A stretch of DNA of 64,000 nucleotides, taken from JAHDHW01 sp963793295 (GTDB lineage: Bacteria > Bacteroidota > Bacteroidia > Chitinophagales > Saprospiraceae). The DNA is taken from positions 186,001 to 250,000 of the forward strand of contig CAWBZX010000023.1 in assembly GCA_963793295.1 (NCBI GenBank), read 5' to 3'. Below are positions 43,574 to 54,390 of this stretch, one piece after another (within the stretch, counting starts at the first letter, position 1; each line of letters starts with the position of its first letter). The notes below the pieces were generated by a model that worked only from the letters and a program-made list of their open reading frames with translations, did no database searches and was not told the DNA's origin. Made by a program: the position numbers and the translations under genes.

Positions 43574-46500
43574 CTATTTAACAATCATCACCTTTTGGTA
43601 ATAACTGGCATCTTTGGTATCAATTCTCAAAAAGTACGTTCCGGCATTCAAATCTGAAGTATTAATTTCAGACCATTGATCCTGAATTCTTTCTTGCTTC
43701 ATTAATTTTCCACTTACATCGAAAAGGGTCATTAAAACCTCTCCGTTGATTGCTTCCGGAAATTCAATATAGAAGTAAGCATTCGCAGGATTTGGTGCTA
43801 TTTTAATATTATAATCTGCTGCGTTCAATGTTTTAACGCCCACAAAACTTGGAGGCAACAAAACCGCATCAATAACATGGACTACTCCGTTGTCAGCTAA
43901 TAGATCAGCTCCAGTTACCTGAGCCTGATTGATAAAAACATCGCTTCCATTAATAGTTACAGTGATATCCTCCCCTTGCAATGTCGTTGCCATCTGACCA
44001 TCTGTCAAATCCGTTGAAAGCACTTCTGCTCCAAGAACATGATAAAGTAAAATTTGCGCCAAATCACCAGTTGGGTCTAATAACAAAGCATCCAAAACAC
44101 CGGCTGGCAAAGCTGCAAAAGCAGCATCTGTTGGAGCAAAAACAGTAAAAGGTCCTGGTCCACTCAGGTCATCAGCCAATTCCGCAGCAATCACAGCATC
44201 TTCTAAAGTATCGTGATCGGGGCTATTTACGATAATATCAACCACAGTGAAGATTCCTCCAAATTGAACATCGTCCCAATAGTAGGTTTTTTCGCCAGCT
44301 GTTGCGCCATCTACTCCAAAGTTAAAAAAGATAGACGCTTTGTCGTAAGTATAGGAAAGATCAATAGGTGCGGTTCCTGTTGCTTCGTTACTGAAGTCAA
44401 ATTCAAGCGTTTCCCAAGCCATAGCTACAGTAGTAGTAGCTTCTGTTTCAACACTTTTTCCTGGATCCGTTGCATCTTCTACTTTTAAGCGAACCTGTAT
44501 TCCGGCATCTGGCGACCAAACTCTTGCTTTCATTTTAGTCTCTGTAGCGGTAAAAGGAATTTCATTAGCCAATCCACAATTCCCCATTGTAGTGCCTGCA
44601 AATGTTTGTGCAGTGTTTATTTTAATGGATTGGGCAACCGTATTATTAGGGTCTGTTGGATCAGTCACTACAGAAGAAATATTACCGCCGAAATCAGTCA
44701 GATTGTAAAAAACATCGGCATCTTCAAAGGTTACCGGCACATCAACAAATTCAAATGTAAGAACAGCATCAATTACATGAACAACACCATTATCAGCTAC
44801 CAAATCTACAGTAGTTACCTGGGCTCCGTCAATAAAAACATTATTATTACCATCAATCGTCACTGTTAAATCCAGTCCATGTATATTGGTAATCATTTGG
44901 CCATCAGATAAGTCCGCTGACACAATCGAATCACTAACTGCATGGTGAACCAATACCTGGGCCAAAGCACACATTGGATCAGCTAATAAAGCATCTAATA
45001 CGCCTGGAGGTAGTGCTGCAAATGCCGCGTCAGTCGGAGCAAAAATAGTCAAAGGACCATCACCACTTAAATCGTCAACCAGCCCGGCAGCAATAATAGC
45101 CGTTTCTAAAGTTCCATGATCGGGGCTATTAGCAATTACATCATAAACAGTAAATGCCATGGTAGGAACAAATTCTACATCATCCCAGTAATAAGTTTGT
45201 TCTCCTACTCCTGTTGCGTTGAAATTGAAAAAGATGGATACCTTATTATATACACTTGAAAAATTTATAGCCGCTGTTCCTGGGCTTTCATTCGAAAAAT
45301 CAAATTCTAATGTTTCCCAGGCCATGGCTACAGTAGTCGTGTCATCCGTTTCTACACTAATTCCTGAATTCATTACATTTTCGACCTTTAACTTAATTGG
45401 AATACCTGCCTCTGGTGACCAAACTCGAACGGTCATCTTCGTTTCTTCCATGGTAAACGGAACCGGATTAGCCAATCCTGTATTATTGGCCATTGAAGTG
45501 CCAGCAAAAAACTCAGCGCCTGCTGTTCTAATGGCTTGGCCAACCATGTTATTTGGATCCGTTGGATCTACAACGATTGAAGAAGCGTTCCCTCCAAAAT
45601 CAGATAATTCATAATCTACGCTTGCATCTTCAAACGTGATCGGTAAATCTACTTGCACTGGTCCACCACCAACAAATTCTACATCATCCCAGAAGTATGT
45701 TTTATCTCCAGCTGTTGCTCCGTCTGTTCCAAAGTTGAAAAAGATTGAAACCATATTAAATGTATACGATAGATTTAAAGGTGCTGTGCCTGGCGCTTCA
45801 TTACTAAAATCAAATACCAGCGTTTCCCAAGCCATTGCGACAGTCGTGTTTACCTGAGTTTCAACACTTTTTGTAGGATCGGTAACGTCTTCTACTTTCA
45901 ATCGTACTGGTATCCCTGCATCTGGAGACCATACTCGTACTGTCATTGTTGTTTCCGTCATTGTAAACGGAATGGCATTAACAAGACCATTTATTGACGC
46001 CATCGTTGTTCCTGCCGAACTCCCTGCTGTGTTACTTTTTAAAACTTGAGCAACCATATTATTTGGATCAGTAGGATCTACTACAATTTCAGAAGGACCA
46101 TTTCCCTCGAAATCACTTAATTCGTAATCTATAGCAGGATTTTCAAAAGTAATCGGCAAATCTACTTGTCCCATTCCACCTCCGCCTAAGACTAATTCAA
46201 TGTCATCTAAGTAATAGGTGAAATCTGGACCACCATCACCTTCAGTCCCCAATTCAAAGATCAATACAATCTTATCATATGACTCTGCCGTATTGATTAA
46301 GCTATAATCAAATTCAAGGGTTTCCCAGGCACCGCCCGTAGTAGTTGTGGCTTCTTTTTCGAAATTAATCGCACCGTTTGCACTGTTCTCAACTTTCAAT
46401 AACACTTTGTCTCCGGCATTGGGTACCCACACCTTCATTTTGAAAAGCTTGTTCGTAGAAAAGTCAATAGGTCCATCTAAGGTGATAGAACTACCAGCAA

Positions 46501-46711
46501 AAACTGGTCCTGCACCTTTTACCATCTGAGCTACTTTTGCACTCATATTGATTCCGCTTTGGTCAGGGTTATCTATCAATGTCATAACCCCTCCATCAAA
46601 ATCTCCGAAAGTATACATTATCGTAGTCGATTCAAAGTCAATTGGAAGCGTAATTTGTGTATATCCTGTTATGCTTATAAGCAAGGATAAAATAAATGTA
46701 AAAAATTTCAT
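43574..46711 (-). CDS. T9SS-exported protein with four glycan-binding-like modules and two fasciclin domains
   Basis: 1,045 residues, signal peptide 1-18. Order: module 1 (about 20-176), 2 (183-350), 3 (357-520), fasciclin 1 (525-655), module 4 (660-820), fasciclin 2 (825-950), T9SS type A tail (about 960-1045, KIAPNPANAYFYIEF ... GTYFLRIDTKD). Each module has an opening VDLPITFE, a DPTDPNNMVAQ-type segment, MTVRVWSPDAGIPVRLKVE, AWETLEFDFS and a closing TYYWDDVEF. Modules 2-4 are much closer to one another than to module 1, and the two fasciclin domains are near copies (FAPTDAAFAALPxGVLDALL, DNGVVHVIDAVL). I infer surface binding of beta-glucan; no catalytic residues are evident. Last gene of the minus-strand glucan operon. 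Confidence 0.85.
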   Translation of the reverse strand: MKFFTFILSLLISITGYTQITLPIDFESTTIMYTFGDFDGGVMTLIDNPDQSGINMSAKVAQMVKGAGPVFAGSSITLDGPIDFSTNKLFKMKVWVPNAGDKVLLKVENSANGAINFEKEATTTTGGAWETLEFDYSLINTAESYDKIVLIFELGTEGDGGPDFTYYLDDIELVLGGGGMGQVDLPITFENPAIDYELSDFEGNGPSEIVVDPTDPNNMVAQVLKSNTAGSSAGTTMASINGLVNAIPFTMTETTMTVRVWSPDAGIPVRLKVEDVTDPTKSVETQVNTTVAMAWETLVFDFSNEAPGTAPLNLSYTFNMVSIFFNFGTDGATAGDKTYFWDDVEFVGGGPVQVDLPITFEDASVDYELSDFGGNASSIVVDPTDPNNMVGQAIRTAGAEFFAGTSMANNTGLANPVPFTMEETKMTVRVWSPEAGIPIKLKVENVMNSGISVETDDTTTVAMAWETLEFDFSNESPGTAAINFSSVYNKVSIFFNFNATGVGEQTYYWDDVEFVPTMAFTVYDVIANSPDHGTLETAIIAAGLVDDLSGDGPLTIFAPTDAAFAALPPGVLDALLADPMCALAQVLVHHAVSDSIVSADLSDGQMITNIHGLDLTVTIDGNNNVFIDGAQVTTVDLVADNGVVHVIDAVLTFEFVDVPVTFEDADVFYNLTDFGGNISSVVTDPTDPNNTVAQSIKINTAQTFAGTTMGNCGLANEIPFTATETKMKARVWSPDAGIQVRLKVEDATDPGKSVETEATTTVAMAWETLEFDFSNEATGTAPIDLSYTYDKASIFFNFGVDGATAGEKTYYWDDVQFGGIFTVVDIIVNSPDHDTLEDAVIAAELADDLSGPGPFTVFAPTDAAFAALPAGVLDALLLDPTGDLAQILLYHVLGAEVLSTDLTDGQMATTLQGEDITVTINGSDVFINQAQVTGADLLADNGVVHVIDAVLLPPSFVGVKTLNAADYNIKIAPNPANAYFYIEFPEAINGEVLMTLFDVSGKLMKQERIQDQWSEINTSDLNAGTYFLRIDTKDASYYQKVMIVK

Positions 46712-47068
46712 ACTTTAAAAATTTAAAAGTTAAAAAAAGTAAGTCATCAATAGGTAGAGGAATTGTCTACTTTATCCTCTATCCTTTTTTCATTCAAAAA
46801 AATGTTAATTAAAATTCATCTGACAAAAACCTTAAAAAAAGAATTGCTAGTTTAACAGTGAAAGTCGTTTTCAGTTAAGAAAAAGAAGGTTATTTTGACA
46901 AAATGTAAGATCAACTACAAATCGACCGTAAAGCATTTATTATCAATTGGTTATAATTAAGCAGTTAGTTAAATTTAGCAGGAATTTTTATCAAAAAATG
47001 ACAAAATATTCTGGCTTAAGTTCATTTTGCAGTGTGCAGTGTTAATCATCTTTATTCGGTTATAAAAA
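46712..47068. other. Intergenic gap inside the glucan operon
   Basis: 357 bases between the GH3 stop and the fasciclin gene start. AT-rich; no ORF, strong stem-loop or consensus promoter seen. Its length suggests the fasciclin gene may have its own transcription start. Confidence 0.4.
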
Positions 47069-48979
47069 TCACACCCTTTCGTTGTATCTCAATCCATGAC
47101 CATAAGGGAACAATGGATCATAGTTTTCGTCTCCTTTGAGGAAATTTTCGCCCTCTTTTTTCTGCCAGGTAAATGAAAGTTTTCCTTGAAAATCGTAATC
47201 GCCGAATAAAACATCAGCAATCCCCTGCCCTTCCGATCCAGGTAACCAAGCAGCCACAAAGGCGGAGGATTCTTCCAGCTCTTTATTGATAATGAGCGTT
47301 CTTCCACTTACCATAATCACCACTGCCGGAATCCCTTTGTCCGTAATATTTTTGATCGCCTGCAAATCTTCGGGATGCAGTTCATTGAGTACCAATGAAC
47401 TTCCGTAAGGCGCTAAAACTTTCATCAATCCTTTGATGTAAGAGCCCATTTCGACGATAGTATTATCACCGCGTCGAATATCACCCATTCCTTCAGCGTA
47501 AGGGGTTTCGCCAATCACAACAATGCCTACATCATGTTTTTTAGGATCAGCTTCTAGTCCATCAATGTTGAGCACTGCATTGGGAGCAACAGCTTTGATA
47601 CCTTTCCAAATAGAAGTGCCACCTATTATTTTTCCTTTTTGCACTCCGGCATTTCCCGAACCATAACCAGCTGGGACTAAATGATCAGGTGTTTTCTTTA
47701 CGACTTCATCGTTGTCAGATATTCCTTGCCAGGCCACGGTAAATCCACCACATTGATGACCACAGTCCTCCGCATTTTTACCAGCTACGATGATTCGGGC
47801 ATTTTTCTGTAAGGGCAAAATGTCGTTTTCATTTTTCAATAAAACTAAAGATTTCCGAACCGCTTCGCGTGCTACTTCCCGATGCGCTTTCGATCCAAAA
47901 GATTTATGATTAGACCAATACCCGTTCAACCGGCCTGGGTTTTTCAAACAAGCCATATTTTAATTTTACATACAAAATCCTTCGGACTGCATCATCAACT
48001 CTTTCCATCGATACGTTACCTTGATGCACATGCGATTTTAAATGTTCATAAAAAGGTTTCCATTTTTCAGAAACCATGAACATATCTATTCCCGCATTCG
48101 TCCCCTTCGCAACCGTATCGAAATAATTATCTGAGAGGTAATCAATTCCATCCCAATCCGAAATAATAAAACCATCGAACCCAAGTTCATCTTTCAGAAT
48201 ATCCGTCAATAAATATTTGCTACCATGGCACTTTTCTCCATTCCAACTGTTGAAAGAAGCCATTACTGTCAACACCCCTTCTGCCAGGGCAGGATAGTAA
48301 GGTGAAATGTGAATACTCGTCAACTCTTCATCAGAACCCTGGGTATCCCCCTGATCAATTCCATATTTAGTACCACCGTCCCCTACCCAGTGCTTTGCAC
48401 AGGCAATGACGGAATCGCTTCCCAAGTCTCCCTGCATTCCTTTAATAAATCTACCAGCGTATGATTTAACAATCTTCGGATCTTCGGAATAGCTCTCATA
48501 GGTGCGCCCCCATTGATTATTTCGAGCAACAGCCAGCGTAGGAGCAAAAGTCCATTCAACGCCTGTTGCTAAAATTTCACGGGCAGTTACCCTTGCAATT
48601 CTTTCTATTAGCTCAGGATCATTTGCAGCTCCAAGGCCTATATTATGAGGAAAAATCGTTGCTCCAAGTACATTATTATTGACCATGGATGGCATCTACT
48701 CCATAGATAATTGGAATGGCCAAATGATGCTCGTCCGACTTCCATCGAAGCCGCCCAGTAGGCATCATTCATGGCTATCCAATCGGCAGGTGTATTATCT
48801 CCGGGACAAGAACCACCACCACTTAAAACTGAACCAATATGGTACTGTTTGACTTCCGCAGGCGTTATAGACATCCTTTCGGTTTGGATCATCTGTCCAA
48901 CTTTTTGATCTAAAGTCATTTTATGGAGTAATGCCTCAACTCTTTGTTGTATTTTCTGTTCTGTCGTTGTTTTTTCCAT
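47069..48979 (-). pseudogene. GH3 beta-glucosidase gene broken by three frameshifts
   Basis: Three ORFs (48979-48638, 48695-47910, 47956-47069) are successive parts of one GH3 enzyme of about 635 residues. Repairs needed: near 48739 (GAAGTCGG read as GAATCGG gives SMESDEHHLAIPIIYGVDAIHG), near 48679 (HG-xNNVLGATIFPHNIGLG) and near 47922 (CGGGTATTGG read as CGGTATTGG gives RPVERYWSNHKSFGSK). Each is one surplus base. The nucleophile region GFIISDWDGIDYL and the C-terminal KLSFTWQKKEG are intact. There is no signal peptide (starts MEKTTTEQKIQQRV), so a cytoplasmic or unclassified location. Such enzymes remove glucose from beta-glucan oligomers. Real decay or sequence error cannot be told apart here. 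Confidence 0.8.
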
Positions 48980-49039
48980 TTCCGCTTTTTTTAAAAGTTT
49001 TCTCTATTTTGAATGCAAGACGAAGTGGTTGTTGGGAAA

Positions 49040-51317
49040 TTATTTTTGTAAATAAAATATCATGGCCAAGGTGTCTACCATAATGGCAAATTCACCTTCC
49101 TCCGTTATCCATTGATTCTCGCGATTGACAAAAGCCAAATCTTTTTCTGTCAGCGTGAAATCGACTTTTTTAGTCTCGCCCGGAGCAATTTCCATTTTTT
49201 GAAATCTTCGTAATTGTTTCACTGCAGGAACGATACTAGCTACCAAATCAGCGGAGTACAACTGAACTACTTCTTTCCCACTCCGCTTTCCGGTGTTGGT
49301 TACATCTACTGAAATTTGGATGGATTCATCATTTAAAAAAGTATCTTTTTGTACTTTTAAATTGTCATATTTGAAATTGGTAAAACTCATTCCATCGTCC
49401 AAATTCATATTGAGGATGGAAGGCATCAAATCCAAATCCGCCATCTCTTTCATCTGCTTTAGTATGATCGTATGCCCAAATCGAACCAGTATATTTTGGG
49501 TAGGTGATTGGCAATTTTCCGCATGGGTTAAAATCTCCGAACAGCACTTCTGCAATAGCGCGACCACCTTCGCTTCCGGGTAAATAGGCCATCAAAACAC
49601 TTTCTACTAAAGGTTCTATTTCGCTGATAATCCGAGGTCTTGCTTCCACCAAGACCAGTACGATTGGTTTGCCTGTTTTTGCAATTGCTTTCACTAAATC
49701 TAATTGTGCCTGAGGCATGGTAAGGTCGTCGATATCGCTTGGCTTTTCAGTTGCCGGTTTTTCACCTAAAACAATCACAACATAATCGACGTTTCGGGCA
49801 GCTTGAGCAGCATTGGAAGTATTGATGTCTTCATCGTAAGCAGTGCCTTCGACGAAGGCTACATTTTCTTTACCAATTTTATCCTGGATCGCTTCCAATA
49901 CCGTTTTCTTTCCTTCGTCATTAAAGTCCGTTTCGTGTCCTCCCCAGGTTCGTGACCAGGCACCATTCAGATAATTGAAAGAGTTAGCTCCTACTCCCGT
50001 GACCAAAACTTTTTTGTCTTTAGATAAAGGCAAAAAGTCATTTTCATTTTTCAAAAGCGTCAGACATTCCAAGGCAGCTTCGTAGCTTTTTTCCGCAAAT
50101 TCTTCAGAGCCAAACTTGTCGTACAAGTCTGGATCAGTCATTGGCTTTTCAAAAAGCCCCAGTTTCATTTTTACTTTTAAAATTCTTCGAACGGCATCAT
50201 CTACTCTTGATTGTGGAACTTCCCCTTCCTGAACAAGTTCAATAAGGTATTCCGCGAAGCTGGCATCATAAGGTTCCATGCACATATCCATACCTGCATT
50301 TACGGAAATTTTGACTGCTTCTTTTTCGTCTTTTGCGACCTGATGAGTTTTGACCAGATTCATCACATCCTCCCAATCTGAAATAGTGAACCCTTCGAAC
50401 CCCAATTCTCCTTTTAAAATATCGGTAACCAAATAATGATCTGCGTGAGAAGGAATTCCATTGACCGAGCCCGAATTGAGCATAACCGTCAACGCTCCGT
50501 TTTTTATAGCGGCTTCAAAAGGAGGCAAATAATATTGTCTTAAAATTCTTTCTGGCAAAAGCGTTGGTGACCGATCTTTGCCATTTGCGGGAGTACCGTA
50601 TCCCAAAAAATGTTTGAGGCAAATCGCTGATTTTTCATTATTGGAAATATCATCTCCCTGAGCGCCTTTAATATAGGCATTACCCATCACCGAAGTGAGA
50701 TGGGTATCTTCTCCAAAAGTTTCAAAGATCCGCCCCCAAAGTGGTTGTTTACTGACATCCAAAACGGGTGCATAATTCCAGGGAATCCCTGATGTTTTGA
50801 TCTCATAAGAAGTTATAGCCCCGGTTGTTTCTGCCAGTTCCGGATTCCAGGTTGCAGCAAGTGCCAATTGATGTGGAAACAAAGTAGACCCTTTGGTATA
50901 ATTGGCACCGTGTACGGCATCAATACCATAAAGAATCGGAATACCCAGTCTGGATTGCTTTGTGGCGACTTCCTGCACCTGAGCAATATTTTTTCGCCAT
51001 TCCTGAGGACTAAAAGGATAAGTTCCTAAATTTTGAACAGAACCTACGTGATGCCTGAGGAGCATATCATTGAGCTTTGCAGTGTCTAATTCTACGGTAT
51101 CCCGACGCATCCAGAAATCTCCTTTTGCCAATGCCATCAAACTAATATTGGTCATCTGCCCGGCTTTCTCCTCCAAGGTCATTTTTGATAACAAAGTTTC
51201 TACTCTTCTATCTAGCTCTGATGAAGGAGCAGTAGTTTGCGAATTATCACAAGCTGAAATGAAACTGATTGCAAATATCGCAAGGCTAAAAATTGTTATT
51301 TTTTGTAAAAAATTCAA
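49040..51317 (-). pseudogene. GH3 beta-glucosidase lipoprotein gene with one C-terminal frameshift
   Basis: The first ORF (51317-49365, 650 residues) has a lipobox (FISAC, Cys23), the GH3 N-terminal barrel with GFTISDWEDVMNLV (nucleophile Asp), and the alpha/beta sandwich up to HPQYEFG. There the frame shifts near 49398 (GGACGATGG). The other frame continues DGMSFTNFKYDNLKV into a complete fibronectin-III-like domain that ends at 49040. Removing one base yields about 758 residues, normal for BglX-type enzymes. Predicted role: periplasmic or surface beta-glucosidase acting on laminari-oligosaccharides. Follows the GH16-CBM6 gene in the operon. Confidence 0.82.
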
Positions 51318-51397
51318 TATAGATTTTTTATAAAAATGTTGCTTTGTTTCTATTTTAAATGTCCAATCTTACCGTATCTTTTTATTGAAAAAGTAGG

Positions 51398-52726
51398 TTA
51401 CCGTTTTTCATAAACCCGTACATAATCCAAAATAAATTGCTGCGTAGTCACCGTCTCATCCATCCCTTGCAAACCTCCCCAGCCTCCACCCATGGCAAGA
51501 TTGAGAATGATATTCTGCGCTTTCCCGAAAGGCCACGCTAAATCTGTAGAGGTATCATTGTAACTGAAATATTCCTTTCCATCGACAGAGGCTGTAATTC
51601 CCTCAGGTGTCCAGTCCACTGCATAAATATGGTATTCGTTATTCATGTTTTTGACATCGAGGATACCTGTGGGTTGATTCCCTAATTTAAAATAATAGGC
51701 ACCACAATGAGCGGAAGCATGGGCTTTTCCATCGCCGGTTTCATCATCCATCTCATAACCAACGCTCTCAAGGATGTCTATCTCTCCACAGTAGGGCCAG
51801 GACAATTCGTCCACATAGTCATCGCCCAGTGTCCATCCCGCTGCCCAGTTTCCTTTGTTAGGAGGTACTTTGGCTTTGAATTCGATTCTTCCATAGAGGA
51901 AAGTCACTTTGCCCCTGGTAGTAAGGCGGGCTGAAGTCCATTTTTGATTCATATCATTTTTTCGCGCTTCAATGATGAGGTTACCATTTTCCTGGCGGGC
52001 ATTCTCGAGGCGGTTTTCGGTGTAATATTGCAATTCATTATTTCCCCAGCCCCAATCACCGATATCAAATGTCCATTTACTGGTATCAGGTAAACCCGTT
52101 CCGTCAAATTCATCTGACCAGACGACTTTCCATTCTTTGCCATCTGTTTTTTGAGTTAATGTTTTTGGAGTTAGCTGATGTTTTTTCATCAAAGTAAATT
52201 TCACCCAATCCACATTGGCACTTCCTCCTTGAACATGAAGTTTCATTTTGTGAACTCCTTTATTTAAAGGACTTCCATCTTTGCTGGAAATCGTAAATGC
52301 ATCATTTTCTCCAGCTTTAGAAATTGGGACTGAACCTGTAACATTATAAGTCCGATCATCTTTGTTGTCGATATAATCTTCCATCCAGGCCGTTGTTCCT
52401 TCAGCAAGGGCATTTGCATTTAATTCATATTTATAGCGTCCGGCTTCAGGAACATTTACTTCAAAAGCCAACCATGAATCACCGGCAGGAGTGGTGACAT
52501 ACTTTTCTCCACTTTCATTGCTTTCCGTTTTCATATCTCCCTGAGCATCTGTAAAACTTTCGGCTTCAATCATTATAGAAACCGTTGCTGTATCCTCTTT
52601 CTCCCTGGAATCTGAAGTAGCATCTCCCTTGTCATTTTGATTGCAGGAAAACAAGAGTACCGCAAAAATAAAAACCAATAAAACAGAAGAATTGATCTGT
52701 ATTTTTTTATTGAAATTAATGCGCAT
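51398..52726 (-). CDS. GH16 laminarinase lipoprotein with CBM6-like domain
   Basis: 442 residues from the ATG at 52726 (the frame opens at 52765). That start gives a proper lipoprotein signal (VLLVFIFAVLLFSC). A CBM6-type domain follows (about 55-180: IEAESFTDAQGDM, YKYELNANALAEG, VHKMKLHVQGGSANVDWVKF). The GH16 domain is about 200-442, with WSDEFDGTGLPDTSKWTFD, the catalytic CGEIDILESVG, AHCGAYYFKL and FILDYVRVYEK. Endo-beta-1,3-glucanase by family. Lies 19 bases after the MFS porter gene by ORF end, in the same operon. Confidence 0.92.
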   Translation of the reverse strand: MRINFNKKIQINSSVLLVFIFAVLLFSCNQNDKGDATSDSREKEDTATVSIMIEAESFTDAQGDMKTESNESGEKYVTTPAGDSWLAFEVNVPEAGRYKYELNANALAEGTTAWMEDYIDNKDDRTYNVTGSVPISKAGENDAFTISSKDGSPLNKGVHKMKLHVQGGSANVDWVKFTLMKKHQLTPKTLTQKTDGKEWKVVWSDEFDGTGLPDTSKWTFDIGDWGWGNNELQYYTENRLENARQENGNLIIEARKNDMNQKWTSARLTTRGKVTFLYGRIEFKAKVPPNKGNWAAGWTLGDDYVDELSWPYCGEIDILESVGYEMDDETGDGKAHASAHCGAYYFKLGNQPTGILDVKNMNNEYHIYAVDWTPEGITASVDGKEYFSYNDTSTDLAWPFGKAQNIILNLAMGGGWGGLQGMDETVTTQQFILDYVRVYEKR

Positions 52727-52784
52727 TTTTATGAAGTTTGATTGTCTAAAGCTTAACATTTTCAAAATATTGGTTATCAGATTA

Positions 52785-54347
52785 TTAGGTTTTCTTTACT
52801 AATATTTCTTCTAATTCTTCCAAAGACTTTCCTTTCGTTTCAGGTAATTTCAAAAGAATAAAAATCAGTCCCAAAGCAGCGAAAACACCGTAGATGAGAA
52901 AGGTCATTGAACTTCCCAGCGTTGCTAATTCCCAGGGAAAAATCAACTGTACTGAAAAGCTGACACCAGAATTAATTAAACCAACAAATGAAATAGCTAA
53001 ACCTCGAATCCAGTTGGGGAACAGCTCAGAAAAGAGCACCCACATGACCGGTCCAATAGATATAGCAAACGAGGCAACAAATCCCAAAATACAGAACAAA
53101 ATCAAATAAGAGTTCATACTCACAGCAGCTGTAATGAGCTCAGATTCATAAGTTTGAGCAACTTCTTTACCCAATGATTCTTTCAATGCATTTTTGAAGC
53201 TGACATCATCAGTATAAGTTTGATTAATTATTGGGGCAAGCTGTTCCTGATTTATTTCAGCAGGAAGGGCTAAAACAGATTCTTCGTTAAGTGTATAGGA
53301 CGCATTAGAAAATCCATAGGACAGTAAGAACATACAAATGGCAATACCGCTAACGCCAAAAACAAGCAATGGTTTCCGACCTAATTTATCAATTAACAAA
53401 ATCGCAATAACAGTAAAAACAAGATTAATGACTCCAACCAATATTGCCTGAACGAAAGAAGCGTCTGTCCCAATCCCCGACTGTTCAAAAATCATTGGTG
53501 CGTAGAAAAATACAGAATTGATCCCTGTAATTTGTTGAAGCACACCAATTACAACTCCTATGGTTAACACTAATCGGAGAGCAGGTTTGAATAACTCACG
53601 TATTGGTAGTTTTTCTTCTTCAGTGTCACTTTCCATGCTATCTTTTACGGATTGTATAACCCTTTTGGCTTCCTCTTCATCAGCAGCTTTTCTCATTACC
53701 TGCAATGCCTCATCGAACCTTCCTTTCATGGCTAACCAGCGCGGACTTTGTGGAACAATAAATAAAGCGAAAAAATAAAGAATAGCAGGCAATGCTTCCA
53801 AACCTAACATCCATCGCCAATTATATTCGTCAAATTTCAAGGTTTGCGCCCATGAAACGTCAGACTGCCCCAACTGCAAAATCAAATAGTTGGTAAAAAA
53901 AGCAACAGAGATCCCGAGCACAATATTCAATTGATTAAAAGAAACCATTCGACCTCGCATATCAGGAGGAGCAATTTCGGCAATGTACATCGGAGCAATA
54001 ATCAATGAAGCACCTACACCTAACCCACCAATCATTCGAGCAATTACTAAAACGATAAATGAGGGCGCCAAAGCAGAACCAACAGCCGAAATAAAATATA
54101 GCATGGCAGCAAAAGTTAGGACTCGTTTTCTTCCTATCCTGTCACTTAAAGGGCCAGCTACCATCATAGCAAGGGTGGCTGTCAAAGTAAGAGAACTTAC
54201 TGCCCATCCCAGTTCCAGTTTGGTTAAATTGAATTCTATTTCGATAAATTTATTAACCCCAGAAATGACAGAAGCGTCAAACCCCATAAGGAAGCCGCCC
54301 AGGGCAACAATGAGTGCAACTAATACGATAAAGGTGGTCTTTCTCAT
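52785..54347 (-). CDS. MFS sugar porter (sugar:H+ symporter family)
   Basis: 520 residues, twelve predicted transmembrane helices. Sugar-porter signatures: GFLMGFDASVISG, GPLSDRIGRKRVL, ARMIGGLGVGAS, PQSPRWLAMKGR, QQITGINSVFFYAP and the C-terminal LPETKGKSLEELEE. A ~100-residue loop insertion between TM8 and TM9 (about 360-415) is longer than usual. Imports a mono- or oligosaccharide across the inner membrane. The context makes glucose or a laminari-oligosaccharide the likely cargo. Between the intact GH3 gene and the GH16-CBM6 gene. Confidence 0.92.
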   Translation of the reverse strand: MRKTTFIVLVALIVALGGFLMGFDASVISGVNKFIEIEFNLTKLELGWAVSSLTLTATLAMMVAGPLSDRIGRKRVLTFAAMLYFISAVGSALAPSFIVLVIARMIGGLGVGASLIIAPMYIAEIAPPDMRGRMVSFNQLNIVLGISVAFFTNYLILQLGQSDVSWAQTLKFDEYNWRWMLGLEALPAILYFFALFIVPQSPRWLAMKGRFDEALQVMRKAADEEEAKRVIQSVKDSMESDTEEEKLPIRELFKPALRLVLTIGVVIGVLQQITGINSVFFYAPMIFEQSGIGTDASFVQAILVGVINLVFTVIAILLIDKLGRKPLLVFGVSGIAICMFLLSYGFSNASYTLNEESVLALPAEINQEQLAPIINQTYTDDVSFKNALKESLGKEVAQTYESELITAAVSMNSYLILFCILGFVASFAISIGPVMWVLFSELFPNWIRGLAISFVGLINSGVSFSVQLIFPWELATLGSSMTFLIYGVFAALGLIFILLKLPETKGKSLEELEEILVKKT

Positions 54348-54390
54348 AAGAAGATTTTTTTTGGTTTAATCGTTTTATTTTATATTGTAG

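Noticed and set aside
48638..48979. Separate small protein of 113 residues
   Set aside because: Its first ~85 residues are the GH3 N-terminus; the last ~25 are out-of-frame GH3 sequence.
49040..49567. Independent 175-residue protein
   Set aside because: Only the part after about 49398 is real: it is the fibronectin-III-like end of the frameshifted GH3. The upstream codons are a shadow of the GH3 frame.
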